In this document: piece after piece, positions 43,854 through 53,588 of the stretch
Layout of the letters: the number at the start of each line of letters is the position of its first letter
Numbering within the stretch: position 1 is the stretch's first letter
NCBI GenBank assembly: GCA_044228795.1
Contig: JBGAUE010000002.1
Span: 142,033-206,032, forward strand
Direction of reading: 5' to 3'
Origin: M0108 sp044228795
GTDB lineage: Bacteria; Pseudomonadota; Gammaproteobacteria; Chromatiales; Chromatiaceae
DNA: 64,000 bases
The notes under the pieces: generated by a model
Databases searched by the model: none
What the model saw: only the letters and a program-made list of their open reading frames with translations
Told to the model about the DNA's origin: nothing
Position numbers and translations under genes: made by a program

Positions 43854-46414
43854 GTGTGCCGCACCTGATCAGGGCCCTCGGCCAGCGCGAAATAGCGATG
43901 ACCAATCTCTTCGCTCAGGGATAGGGCCAAGTGATTAAGGCGCCGCGCCACCTCAAGCAAGATCTTGACGAGCCCAGCATCATCAAGATCACGCAGATCA
44001 TGGAAGGTGATCCCCACTCCCGCCTGCGGCAGCCATGCCTGCATCGGTGGGAGGGCTTGATTGCTATCGGGAAACTTCGACAGTTCGGTCCGTAACCGCC
44101 GCAGCACACCTGCGAAGGCCCGGGGATTGGTGTCGTCAAGCACCAGCAAATCCACCAAGGCCAACAGGTCTTCATGCCGCTGATAGCGGGCACGGTAAGT
44201 GATGGTACTGTCGAAAAGGTCGAGCAGGACTTCCACGCCAACGGCACCACTCTGCGCGCCGGCTTCCAGAAAATCATCCAGGCACTGCGTGAGGCCGACC
44301 AGACGCTCTAATAGGCGTCCCACGGTGAGGAACCGCCAGCCATGATCGCGGATCATGCGGTCGGATTGGGCGCCCGTGGCCGCGGCCAATTGCAACGCCA
44401 GCCGATCCAACGCCGGGGGCACCCGCGACCTCGGGGGCAATTCGCCACCGGGTAGGTCGAGCGCCGAGGTAAAGGTCGAACGCATCCTGCGGAACAGTCC
44501 CCACTGCTCCGGTGCTAGCCGGTCACGCAAAGCGAGCGAGGTGCGCTCTAACGCAACCAGGTTAAAGGCAAGGCTAAAGGCCCCTTTTTCATCGGCCAAG
44601 CCCGCCAATAGGGCCCGTTCGTAGAGACGAGGGGACTTTACGAGTGAAGGCACCCCCGGGGGCACCAGCCCGACACGAACCCCCTGCGCCGACAAGGCGC
44701 GTGGTAAAGCCCCTCGGATGGTACCGTCGGCGGCGGTCAGACGCAGCGTGGCACGCGCGAGGCGAACCAGATGTTCGGTACGTTCCGTGTAGCGTCCCAG
44801 CCAGAACAAGTTTTCACCCGTACGGCTACTGACGGGGCGACGCCGACTCTGCACATCATCCACCGACAACCGGCCCGGCAGTAAGGAGAAGCGATTCACC
44901 GGCCCGTCTGTGAGGACCCAGGTGTCCAAACTGGTACCGCCGCGTTGCATCGAGACGCTGGCCTCCTCGCCTTTGGCAACGCGTGTCATACCGCCTGGTA
45001 ACAGCTGCCAGCGCCCCTGGCCATCGGCGATGGCATAGACACGCAACAGGGCCGGACGCAGCGTCAGGGTACCGTCACCCCAGATGGGTGCGCGCGAGAA
45101 GGGCTGGCGGCTCTGCACCGTCCAGGCATCCGGATCCAAGTCAACGGACGCCTGGGATGAAACGAAAACTTTGGATGTCCTGCCGGCCTCAGGGAAGGTA
45201 CTACGCAGCAGTTTGCCGTCCAGGCGCCCCTTGACATCAGCCCAGGCCGCCGGCTCTCCGCACCACCAGGTCGGTAAGGAGGGCATCAACAACTTCTGCC
45301 CCAGGATTTGCCGCGCAATACCCGGCAAAAAGCCCTGGATGGCGGGCGATTCCAGAAATGCGCTGCCCAGGGCATTGGCCATGACGATATGGCCGGCGCG
45401 TGCGGCCTCCACCAACCCAGGGACGCCAAGGGCCGAGTCCGGACGCAAGACCAAGGGGTCACACCAATCATCGTCCAGGCGGCGCAGCAAACCATGCACG
45501 GGTTCCAATCCTTCCACGGTCTTCAGATACAGGCGCTCTCCACGCACGGTCAGGTCTCCGCCCTCTACCAGCGGCAGGCCCAGATAACGCGCCAGATAGG
45601 CCTGCTCGAACCAGGTCTCGCTGTAAGGCCCCGCCGTGAGGAGCACGATGCGGGGCGTGTGACCACCCGCGGCCTCGCGCGCGGGACCCTCCAACGCATT
45701 CAGCAGCCGCTGGTAGCTGCTGGCGATGTGCTGCACTCGCATCTCCCGAAAGATGTCGGGAAATTGCGCCGATACCAACATGCGGTTGTGCAGCACATAC
45801 CCCAGGCCCGGAGGCCCTTGGGTACGCTGGGCGACGACCCACCAGCAGCCATCGGGCCCATGGGCGATATCAAAGGCCACGATCAGCAATCTTTGGCCAC
45901 CCGCGGGGTGGGCCCCGTGCATGGGGCGAACATAGCCTGGATGGCGTAACAGCAGGGCGGGGGGCAACAGGCCCTTATGCAAGAGTTGCCGGGCCCCATA
46001 AAGGTCCGCCAGCACCGCCTCCAACAATTCCGCGCGCTGCACGAGACCCGACTCGATTTCCGCCCAGTCCTTAGGCCCGATCAGGAGAGGCAAAAGCTCC
46101 AGCGACCAGGGGCGCGTAGCCATGCCATCGGCACCAAAGACGTTGTGGGTAACACCATCCCGCTGAATCTGCTCATGGATCTGGGCCAGGCGGCGATCCA
46201 GGTCCGCCGGCAGGTCGAGACTCGCCTGCGGGGCGGGCAGCAGGCCTAAAAAACGGGACCAAAGGGGCCGCAGGGCTCCGCTGGCAAAGCGCAATTCGTC
46301 CCAGACCGTTGCCTCCACCGGTGTCGTGGGCAACAGAGCGCCGACGTCCGGCCCTTTGGGCGCGAGGTTCACCGCCGTCGCCAGGGGCGAGTGGCTTTTG
46401 CTCCGGTATGACAA
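43850..46414 (-). CDS. Fusion of circularly permuted ATP-grasp and alpha-E domains
   Basis: An 854-residue protein. The first about 500 residues are a circularly permuted ATP-grasp (DUF404/DUF407 type), with GVTHNVFGADG, YVLHNRMLVS, DLTVRGERLYLKTVEG, VMANALGSAFLESPAI and LRPALLRVYA. The last about 310 residues are an alpha-E helical domain starting ENLFWLGRYTERTEHLVRLA. The two normally occur as neighbouring genes, as they do at 50342-52728 here, so this is a fused second copy. ATP-grasp enzymes ligate carboxylates to amines, and a peptide ligase is inferred. Start is a TTG, 6 nt after the preceding stop. Confidence 0.9.
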   Translation of the reverse strand: MSYRSKSHSPLATAVNLAPKGPDVGALLPTTPVEATVWDELRFASGALRPLWSRFLGLLPAPQASLDLPADLDRRLAQIHEQIQRDGVTHNVFGADGMATRPWSLELLPLLIGPKDWAEIESGLVQRAELLEAVLADLYGARQLLHKGLLPPALLLRHPGYVRPMHGAHPAGGQRLLIVAFDIAHGPDGCWWVVAQRTQGPPGLGYVLHNRMLVSAQFPDIFREMRVQHIASSYQRLLNALEGPAREAAGGHTPRIVLLTAGPYSETWFEQAYLARYLGLPLVEGGDLTVRGERLYLKTVEGLEPVHGLLRRLDDDWCDPLVLRPDSALGVPGLVEAARAGHIVMANALGSAFLESPAIQGFLPGIARQILGQKLLMPSLPTWWCGEPAAWADVKGRLDGKLLRSTFPEAGRTSKVFVSSQASVDLDPDAWTVQSRQPFSRAPIWGDGTLTLRPALLRVYAIADGQGRWQLLPGGMTRVAKGEEASVSMQRGGTSLDTWVLTDGPVNRFSLLPGRLSVDDVQSRRRPVSSRTGENLFWLGRYTERTEHLVRLARATLRLTAADGTIRGALPRALSAQGVRVGLVPPGVPSLVKSPRLYERALLAGLADEKGAFSLAFNLVALERTSLALRDRLAPEQWGLFRRMRSTFTSALDLPGGELPPRSRVPPALDRLALQLAAATGAQSDRMIRDHGWRFLTVGRLLERLVGLTQCLDDFLEAGAQSGAVGVEVLLDLFDSTITYRARYQRHEDLLALVDLLVLDDTNPRAFAGVLRRLRTELSKFPDSNQALPPMQAWLPQAGVGITFHDLRDLDDAGLVKILLEVARRLNHLALSLSEEIGHRYFALAEGPDQVRHT

Positions 46415-46420
46415 GGCCCG

Positions 46421-49400
46421 TCAGCGCCGGTGGCGGAGGTCCAGGGTGAAGGGGAACTCTAGGCTGGGTCGCGCCGGCTCCACCTTCAAGGTGCCAGGGG
46501 TGTGACCAATGCGGAAGAAACGGCCCAGGCGCCGGCTTTCCGCCTCATAGGCGTTAACCGGGAAGGTCTCGTAGCTGCGCCCGCCCGGGTGGGCTACATG
46601 GTATTGGCAGCCCCCCAGGGAACGTCCTAGCCAGTTATCGACGATGTCCAGGGTCAACGGGGCGTGGACCCCGATCGTGGGATGGAGGGCGGATGAAGGT
46701 TGCCAGGCCCGATAGCGCACCCCGCAGACATATTCGCCAGCGCGCCCGGTCGGCTGCAGCGGCGCCGCCTGACCATTGACGGCGACCACGTGACGGTTAT
46801 CGTTAAGTCCCGTAACCTTGAGCTCCAGTCGCTCCAGGGATGAGTCGACAAAGCGCACCGTGCCACCCGCAGAATCCTCTTCACCCATCACATGCCAAGG
46901 CTCAAGGGCGCTTCGCAACGTCAGGCCGATACCCCAGGTTGATACCTCGCCCATCACTGGGAAGCGGAACTCGAAGTGTGGCGCGAACCAGGCCCTGTCA
47001 AAGCCAAAACCCGCCTGTTGCAATTCGACCATGACGTCGTCGAAGTCCATCTCGACAAAGGTAGGCAATAGAAAGCGGTCATGCAGACTGGTACCCCAAC
47101 GGGTCAGGCGGGTGGCGATCCCACCCCGGTAGGGCTCGCGCCAGAACCAGGCCAGGAGGGCGCGCAGGAGGAGTTGCTGCGCCAGGCTCATCCGGGCATG
47201 GGGCGGCATTTCGAAGGCCCGCATCTCCAGAAGGCCTAAACGTCCGGTGGGCCCATCCGGCGAATACAGTTTGTCGATGCAAAACTCGCTGCGGTGGGTG
47301 TTGCCCGTGACATCGATCAGCAGATTGCGTAGTGAACGATCCACGAGCCAAGGCGGCGCACCGCCGGTCGCACCACCGGCAGGGCCCACCCGCCGCTCCA
47401 GCTCGTCGAGCGCGATCTCGATCTCGTAAACCTGATCGTTGCGCGCCTCGTCAATGCGTGGCGCCTGGCTCGTCGGGCCTATGAAGAGCCCACTGAAGAG
47501 GTAGCTGAGCGCGGGATGGTTGTGCCAATAGCTCAGCAGGCTCGCCAGCAGGTCGGGCCGGCGCAGGAAGGGACTGTCGGCGGGGGTGGCGCCACCCAGT
47601 ACAAAGTGGTTGCCACCGCCCGTGCCCGTGTGCCGACCGTCCAGCATAAACTTCTCGGTGGAGAGCCGCGTCTGATGAGCTGCCTCGTAGAGAAACTCGG
47701 TATGATCAACAAGCTCATCCCAATTATGGGCCGGGTGGATATTGACCTCGATGACACCGGGGTCTGGGGTCACCTGCAGCGCTTTGAGACGCGGATCTCG
47801 CGGTGGAGGATAGCCTTCCAGCACAACCTTCACGCCCTGCTCGGCAGCCGTCGCTTCGATAGCCGTGACTAATTCCAGGTAGTCCTCCAAGTGTTCAAGA
47901 GGCGGCATGAATACGAACATGACCGCGCTCTTACCCCCAAGCTCCATTTCGGCCTTGGTGCCGTTGGCGCGCTGGGGATCCCGCACCTCGACACAGAGCG
48001 CGGTGCGGATGATCCAGCCCGCTGATTGCTGACGGCCCGGCAAGGTGTCCGGTGCCTCTGAACGCGGTGCGGTAGGCTGATGGGGAGTGGCGCGGCCATC
48101 GCCAGCTTCCGAACCCTGGCTCCCGGCACCACCTCCTGCCCCAGAATATCCAGGTAACTCCTGTCGTTGCAGGGCGACAGCGCCGCCCTCGGCAAATCCG
48201 AAACCCAGATGGCGGGCGTCATACCGAGTCTGGGATCTGAGTACCGCGGCACTCGGCAAGGGGGTGGGAGGCGCGAAGGGGTCCTGCGATATCGAAAAAG
48301 GCTGGTCCTCGGTCCTGGCCCACGGCAGGGAGTCCAGTGGCAACCGATACCCCATAGGCGAATCGCCGGGGATCAGATAGAGGCGGTCGTCGCGAGGGAA
48401 CCAGGGTCCGGTGATCCAGCTTGGTCGGGATTCGCCAGCGATCATCTCGCGCTTGAGGGGCAGCAGGTAGCCCACCACGCTATCCAATCCCTGGTCGAAG
48501 ATACGCCGCAGGCGTACCCGCTCAATCTCATCCTCGAGCTGGGAGTCAAAGGGGTCGACATTAATCGGCAGCCGCCGCTCGCGCCACAAGTAATACCAGG
48601 TATCCTCGTAACCGGTCTGAATGTACTGGGTATCGAGGTTAAGGCGCCGCGTCAAGGCCATGATGAAGGTCTTGGCATCGGCAGCGGTATAGCAATGGGT
48701 ATGGCGTTCGTCAGCTAGGAGCGCAAGGTTATGCCAGCAGGGTTGGCCATCGGCGCGCCAGTAGATCGATAGCGCCCACCGCGGGAGTTGCTCCCCTGGA
48801 TACCATTTACCCTGACCGAAATGCAGGAAGCCGCCCCGTGCATAGCGTCCCATCAGCCGGTGCAGAAGCTCGGTCGCCAAACCCCGTTTGGTCGGGCCCA
48901 GGGCATCCGTGTTCCATTCAGCGCCATCCCGGTCCTCCACCGACACAAAGGTCGGCTCACCACCCATGGTCAGCCGCACATCGCCTGCCTCCAATTCGGC
49001 GTCCACCGCCTGGCCAAGTGCCGTGATTTTCTCCCACTGCTCATCGGTATAAGGCTTGGTCACGCGGGGAGACTCATGGATGCGCGTGACCTGCATCTGG
49101 TGGGAGAACTCGACCTGACACTCATCCACCGCCCCGGATACCGGGGCCGCCGTCGAAGGCTCGGGGGTGCAGGCCACCGGAATATGTCCCTCCCCCGCCA
49201 GCAAGCCAGAGGTAGGATCCAGACCCACCCAGCCGGCCCCCGGCAGATAGACCTCGCACCAGGCGTGCAGATCGGTGAAATCGACCTCGGCCCCAGAAGG
49301 GCCATCGAGGGCCTTGACGTCAGGCTTGAGCTGGATGAGATAGCCGGATACGAAGCGCGCGGCCAAACCCATCTGGCGCAGCGTTTGTACCAGCAGCCAG

Positions 49401-49951
49401 CCGGTATCACGGCAAGACCCGGAACCATGGGCCAAGGTCACCTCGGGCGTCTGCACCCCGGGCTCCATGCGGATCAGGTAAGTGATATCCCGTTGCAGGC
49501 GCTGGTTTAACTCCACCAGAAAGTCAATCGTACGTACCTCATCGCGCGGAATGCTGGCCACGAAGGCCTTGAAGCGCGGGGTCAAGTCACCCTTGACCAG
49601 ATAGGGCAGCAGATCGTGTTCCAGTTCTGGCGCGTAATGGAAGGGGTAACGCTCGGCTTCCGGCTCCAGAAAAAAATCGAAGGGGTTGAACACCGACATC
49701 TCGGCCACCAAGTCCACCGTGACCTTAAACTCCTGGGTACGATCTGGAAAAACGAGTCTGGCCAGATAGTTGGAAAAGGGATCCTGCTGCCAGTTGATGA
49801 AGTGCCCCGCCGGCTCGACGCGAAGGGAATAGCTGAGGATGGGGGTACGGCAATGAGGCGCTGGTCTCAGACGCACGATATGAGGCGACAGGGACGCCAA
49901 ACGGTCGTAGCGGTAGTGCGTGACGTGATTGAGCGCGACATGAATGGACAA
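46421..49951 (-). CDS. Transglutaminase domain fused to DUF2126 (putative amidoligase-associated)
   Basis: A large cytoplasmic protein of 1176 residues. Residues 1-285 are a transglutaminase-type domain: Cys in GSGSCRDTGWLLV, His in DLHAWCEVYLPGAG and Asp in WVGLDPTSG. From about residue 300 to the end is DUF2126 (COG4196), with VDAELEAGDVRLTMGGEPTFVS, HFGQGKWYPGEQLPRWALS, DGRHTGTGGGNHFVLGG and NTHRSEFCIDKLYSPD. A Gly/Ser/Pro-rich spacer (about 600-650) lies inside. DUF2126 has been proposed to be linked to amide-ligase systems. Start is a TTG with GGGAG 6 nt upstream. It leads the minus-strand operon. Confidence 0.9.
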   Translation of the reverse strand: MSIHVALNHVTHYRYDRLASLSPHIVRLRPAPHCRTPILSYSLRVEPAGHFINWQQDPFSNYLARLVFPDRTQEFKVTVDLVAEMSVFNPFDFFLEPEAERYPFHYAPELEHDLLPYLVKGDLTPRFKAFVASIPRDEVRTIDFLVELNQRLQRDITYLIRMEPGVQTPEVTLAHGSGSCRDTGWLLVQTLRQMGLAARFVSGYLIQLKPDVKALDGPSGAEVDFTDLHAWCEVYLPGAGWVGLDPTSGLLAGEGHIPVACTPEPSTAAPVSGAVDECQVEFSHQMQVTRIHESPRVTKPYTDEQWEKITALGQAVDAELEAGDVRLTMGGEPTFVSVEDRDGAEWNTDALGPTKRGLATELLHRLMGRYARGGFLHFGQGKWYPGEQLPRWALSIYWRADGQPCWHNLALLADERHTHCYTAADAKTFIMALTRRLNLDTQYIQTGYEDTWYYLWRERRLPINVDPFDSQLEDEIERVRLRRIFDQGLDSVVGYLLPLKREMIAGESRPSWITGPWFPRDDRLYLIPGDSPMGYRLPLDSLPWARTEDQPFSISQDPFAPPTPLPSAAVLRSQTRYDARHLGFGFAEGGAVALQRQELPGYSGAGGGAGSQGSEAGDGRATPHQPTAPRSEAPDTLPGRQQSAGWIIRTALCVEVRDPQRANGTKAEMELGGKSAVMFVFMPPLEHLEDYLELVTAIEATAAEQGVKVVLEGYPPPRDPRLKALQVTPDPGVIEVNIHPAHNWDELVDHTEFLYEAAHQTRLSTEKFMLDGRHTGTGGGNHFVLGGATPADSPFLRRPDLLASLLSYWHNHPALSYLFSGLFIGPTSQAPRIDEARNDQVYEIEIALDELERRVGPAGGATGGAPPWLVDRSLRNLLIDVTGNTHRSEFCIDKLYSPDGPTGRLGLLEMRAFEMPPHARMSLAQQLLLRALLAWFWREPYRGGIATRLTRWGTSLHDRFLLPTFVEMDFDDVMVELQQAGFGFDRAWFAPHFEFRFPVMGEVSTWGIGLTLRSALEPWHVMGEEDSAGGTVRFVDSSLERLELKVTGLNDNRHVVAVNGQAAPLQPTGRAGEYVCGVRYRAWQPSSALHPTIGVHAPLTLDIVDNWLGRSLGGCQYHVAHPGGRSYETFPVNAYEAESRRLGRFFRIGHTPGTLKVEPARPSLEFPFTLDLRHRR

Positions 49952-50341
49952 TTGATTCTCCCGATCAGGCAGGCAAGGTACCTACGAGCATTTAAAGGCA
50001 AGATCCGGGCCATCATGAGGGACGGGCAACAATGCCCATACCCAGAATGACGACCACCATGCCTGGTTGCGGACCTGGCTCCCGCCTTGCTCCACAAAAG
50101 AATACTACTTGCACGAATTTGGGGCGCAACCTTCCCTGGATACCCCTCCTTTGGTGCGACCTGGGATAAACTGCTTACGACTTCTGATGTGAGTGAGTTA
50201 CTGCTGCAACGCCGACCCCTCTCACTGGGTGCCTATCGACCACCCTACTCCCGACTCCACATCTTGGCACATCTCTTGCCTTAGACTATTTAAGAGGGTA
50301 ATAAACCCCCGGTAATTTCGACTACTGAGTGGGACGTCACC
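49952..50341. other. 390-bp divergent spacer between the two ATP-grasp operons
   Basis: No gene seen. The two operons fire in opposite directions from here, so promoters for both must lie inside. The 60 bp before the plus-strand operon are AT-richer (ACTATTTAAGAGGGTAATAAA near 50283-50303). I cannot point to a firm -35/-10 pair or a shared operator. Confidence 0.4.
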
Positions 50342-51793
50342 ATGGCTATCGATTGGAATCTCTACGACCCCAAGGGGAACTATGACGAACTCATTGGCTC
50401 TCCGGGTATTCCTCGCCCCTCAGCCACCAACCTGACCGCCTGGCTGCGTTCACTGTCGGACGAAGAGCTACAGATGCGTAAGCTTGATGCGGAGTTGGCC
50501 ATTATCGACAAGGGTGTCACCTTCACGGTCTATAGCGATGGGGAAAATATTGATCGGGCATGGCCTTTCGACATTATCCCCCGCGTGTTACCCCTCAACG
50601 AGTGGCTGGGGGTCGAAGCCGGACTCAAACAGCGGCTCAGGGCCCTCAACCTCTTCATCGACGACCTCTATCAGGACCAAAAGGTGCTGGACGACGGCGT
50701 GGTGCCCCGAGAACTCATTGCTAATTCCAAGGGTTTTCGTCAGGAATGCGTCGGTACCCACCCCGCCCACGGCGTCTGGGCCCATATCTGCGGCAGCGAC
50801 CTGGTGCGGGATGCTGACGGTACTCTCTATGTCCTGGAGGATAACCTACGGGTACCTTCGGGCGTCTCCTACATGATTGAAAACCGTGAGGTAACCAAGC
50901 GGGTACTACCAGAACTTTTCGAAAACACCAACATTCTTCCCGTCGATGACTATCCCGATCGGCTGCTGGAGATGCTGCAATCTATCTCCCCCGCCAAGGG
51001 TCCACGCCATCAGGTGGCCGTGCTCACGCCCGGTATCTACAATTCCGCCTACTTCGAGCATGCCTTCCTGGCCCGTAGCATGGGCGCCCAACTGGTGGAG
51101 GGGGCCGACCTCCAGGTGGACCAGGATGACTGCGTCTATATGAAGACCATTCAGGGCATGACGCGGGTGGATGTCATCTATCGACGGGTGGATGACCTCT
51201 TCCTAGACCCGGAGGTCTTCAACTCCGCCTCGGTACTGGGTGTTCCCGGCCTGATGCGGGCCTGGCGGCATGGCAAGGTAGCCCTGGCCAATGCCCCCGG
51301 CTGCGGAGTGGCGGATGACAAGGTCATTTATTCCTATGTACCCGATATCATTCGCTATTACCTGGCGGAGGAACCCCTGATACCCAACGTACCGACCTAC
51401 CGTTGCCATATCAAGGCGGAGCGGGAACTGGTTTTGGCCAGCCTGGAGACCATGGTGGTCAAGCCAGCCAACGAATCTGGTGGTTATGGCATGCTGGTGG
51501 GGCCTCAATCCACGGCCCGGGAGCGAGAAGAGTTCGCCGTCTTGCTGCGTGCCAACCCACGCAATTATATCGGCCAACCCGCCCTCCAGCTTTCCACGGC
51601 GCCAACACTCTGCGATGGTTTCCTGGAGCCGCGTCATCTGGATTTGCGGCCCTTCATCCTCCAGGGCCGCGACATTCACGTCACCCCTGGCGGCTTGACG
51701 CGGGTGGCAATGAAAAGGGGGTCCCTAGTGGTCAATTCATCCCAGGGTGGTGGCAGCAAGGACACCTGGGTCGTCGATAGCGAGATAGCCTGA
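50342..51793 (+). CDS. Circularly permuted ATP-grasp protein
   Basis: A 483-residue stand-alone circularly permuted ATP-grasp (DUF404/407). Motifs are TFTVYSDGENIDRAWPFDIIPR, VCGTHPAHGVWAH-like ECVGTHPAHGVWAHICGSDL, LYVLEDNLRVPSGVSYM, VYMKTIQG, VMRAWRHGKVALANAPGCGVADDK-type substrate loop, and VVKPANESGGYGMLVG, which carries the ATP-binding Lys. It is expected to ligate an amino acid or peptide using ATP. Its stop overlaps the alpha-E start by one base. It is a paralogue of the first half of the fusion at 43850-46414. Confidence 0.92.
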   Translation: MAIDWNLYDPKGNYDELIGSPGIPRPSATNLTAWLRSLSDEELQMRKLDAELAIIDKGVTFTVYSDGENIDRAWPFDIIPRVLPLNEWLGVEAGLKQRLRALNLFIDDLYQDQKVLDDGVVPRELIANSKGFRQECVGTHPAHGVWAHICGSDLVRDADGTLYVLEDNLRVPSGVSYMIENREVTKRVLPELFENTNILPVDDYPDRLLEMLQSISPAKGPRHQVAVLTPGIYNSAYFEHAFLARSMGAQLVEGADLQVDQDDCVYMKTIQGMTRVDVIYRRVDDLFLDPEVFNSASVLGVPGLMRAWRHGKVALANAPGCGVADDKVIYSYVPDIIRYYLAEEPLIPNVPTYRCHIKAERELVLASLETMVVKPANESGGYGMLVGPQSTAREREEFAVLLRANPRNYIGQPALQLSTAPTLCDGFLEPRHLDLRPFILQGRDIHVTPGGLTRVAMKRGSLVVNSSQGGGSKDTWVVDSEIA

Positions 51794-52728
51794 TGCTCTC
51801 ACGAGTCGCTGAACGCATTTACTGGCTGGCGCGTTACCTCGAACGCGCTGAAAATACAGCACGCCTGGTCAGTACCTACCATTTTCTGCTCATGGACCTG
51901 CCGCGGGGCGCCCAATTAGGATGGAAGGCCTTGCCCGTCATTACCGGCGGACAGGAACTCTTCGCCGAGCACTATCTGCGCCAGGATGAACGCAACACGG
52001 TCAAGTTCCTCCTCGCGGATACCTTCAACCCGAGTTCTCTGATCAATTCCGTCGCCTGGGCGCGGGAGAACTGCCGGACTTCTCGCGAGGAATTACCGGG
52101 CGCGGCCTGGGAACAGATCAACGAGTTCCACCTCTTCGTCGCTGACCAGATAATGGAGGCCCTGACCCGACGTGGCCGTTTCGTGTTCCTGACAGGAGTC
52201 ATCCGCCGCTGCCAACAACTGACCGGCCTGCTCCACAGTGTCATGAGTCGGGGTCACGCCTACGAATTCATCGATTTGGGCCGCTACCTGGAAAGGGCCG
52301 ATATGACCTCCCGTGTCATTGATATCGGCACCCAGAGCCACCCCTTGAGTTATCAGGCCCGCGACGAGACGGGAAAAATCGATGTCCATGTCTGGACCAG
52401 TATCCTGCGTGCCCTCTCGGCCTATCAGATGTACCGCAAGAACCTACGGATCGCCGTCAACGACACCGATGTAGCCGCCTACTTGCTCCATGACGGCAAC
52501 TTCCCCCGTTCTATTCGCCACTGTCTCGATGAGGCCGAGACATGCCTGGGGAATCTGCCTCTCCATGGGGACATGCTCCGCCGGGTCCGAGCGGCGCGCC
52601 AATACCTCGATGACATCAAGCCCGTTGAGCTGGACGGGCATGGCCTACACCAGGGGCTCGACGCCCTGCAAATAGGCATATCCGCAATACACGCAGGCAT
52701 TCGCAAGACCTGGTTCACGCACTCTTAG
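51793..52728 (+). CDS. Alpha-E domain protein
   Basis: A 311-residue all-helical protein of the alpha-E superfamily (DUF403), named for a conserved glutamate. It begins MLSRVAERIYWLARYLERAENTARL and repeats a related signature later (EFIDLGRYLERADMTSRVIDIG). It almost always occurs next to the circularly permuted ATP-grasp and is thought to be its partner or a carrier-like factor; no activity is established. TGATG at 51791-51795 couples it to the ATP-grasp gene. It converges on the Anbu gene 22 nt downstream. Confidence 0.92.
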   Translation: MLSRVAERIYWLARYLERAENTARLVSTYHFLLMDLPRGAQLGWKALPVITGGQELFAEHYLRQDERNTVKFLLADTFNPSSLINSVAWARENCRTSREELPGAAWEQINEFHLFVADQIMEALTRRGRFVFLTGVIRRCQQLTGLLHSVMSRGHAYEFIDLGRYLERADMTSRVIDIGTQSHPLSYQARDETGKIDVHVWTSILRALSAYQMYRKNLRIAVNDTDVAAYLLHDGNFPRSIRHCLDEAETCLGNLPLHGDMLRRVRAARQYLDDIKPVELDGHGLHQGLDALQIGISAIHAGIRKTWFTHS

Positions 52729-52750
52729 CGCCACGGCAGTCGTCCAGACC

Positions 52751-53506
52751 TCATGCTCCAGGTGGCCGGCCAGACGCCTCTAGCCTGAAGAGTGGCAGGG
52801 CGGCTATGGCCAGGCGGATATTCTCCGCCCAACTGGCCCGCAGGGCGTTGAGATAGGGGTCCTGCTCGTCCAGGCGGCGGTACATCCTAAGCTCCAGGGA
52901 ATCACGTTCGTAGAGCAACAATTCCACCGGTGGCCCCACAGTAACATTGCTCTTCATGGTCGAGTCCATGGAGACCAGAGCGCACCGCGCCGCATCCTCC
53001 AGGGACGAACCCTGCTCGATGATGCGATCCAGGATCGGCTTACCATACTTAGCCTCCCCGATTTGCAGAAAGGGCGTCGCCGGGGAGGTGGTAATGTGGT
53101 TACCTTCGGGATAGATCATGTGCAGGCAGGGTGCCTCTCCCTGGATCTGTCCCCCCAGGACAAAACTGGCGGCGGGGCTGAAACCCGCGTTTGGGGACTC
53201 CTTGTCCCTATACCGCATTTGCCGCTGGCGGCTTACCTCGCCAATGTAATCCGCCACCTCAGTCATATATCGCGCCTTGTTCAGTGGGCAGTCGGGGTCA
53301 TCCTTCAATTCATGCCGAAGTTGGGCGATGACCGCCTGGGTCGTTGCCAAGTTCCCCGCACTCAAGATCACGAATTGCCGTTCCCCGGGGATACCCAAGG
53401 TGTGCATCTTGCCGTAGCAACTCACCTGGTCCGATCCGGCGTTAGTTCGGGAGTCCGAGGCAAACACCAAACCGGCATCCACAGAAATACCCACACAATA
53501 GGTCAT
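52751..53506 (-). CDS. Anbu, proteasome-like (HslV-related) Ntn-hydrolase peptidase
   Basis: A 251-residue protein of the bacterial Anbu (ancestral beta subunit) family. The start MTYCVGISVDAGLVFASDSRTNAG is characteristic: removing Met exposes Thr2, the N-terminal nucleophile, with Asp and Lys partners following (SDSRTNAG, YGKMHTLG). The frame extends five codons upstream, but ATG 53506 gives the catalytic Thr2 and has AAGG 8 nt before it. Anbu forms an open helical assembly, and the natural substrate is unknown. It is genomically linked to ATP-grasp, alpha-E and transglutaminase genes in many bacteria, as here, but on the opposite strand. Confidence 0.92.
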   Translation of the reverse strand: MTYCVGISVDAGLVFASDSRTNAGSDQVSCYGKMHTLGIPGERQFVILSAGNLATTQAVIAQLRHELKDDPDCPLNKARYMTEVADYIGEVSRQRQMRYRDKESPNAGFSPAASFVLGGQIQGEAPCLHMIYPEGNHITTSPATPFLQIGEAKYGKPILDRIIEQGSSLEDAARCALVSMDSTMKSNVTVGPPVELLLYERDSLELRMYRRLDEQDPYLNALRASWAENIRLAIAALPLFRLEASGRPPGA

Positions 53507-53534
53507 CGCGATGGCCTTCATTCATTAGCAAGAA

Positions 53535-53563
53535 GGTATAGTTTAAGGCAAGATACGGGGCAA
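53535..53563 (-). promoter_or_regulatory. Candidate sigma-70 promoter for the Anbu gene
   Basis: Minus-strand TTGCCC (53558-53563) and TATACC (53535-53540) are separated by 17 nt, each with four of six consensus bases. Transcription would begin about 20 nt before the Anbu ATG at 53506. Confidence 0.4.
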
Positions 53564-53588
53564 CGGGACAGGCATAACAGTGGGGCAG

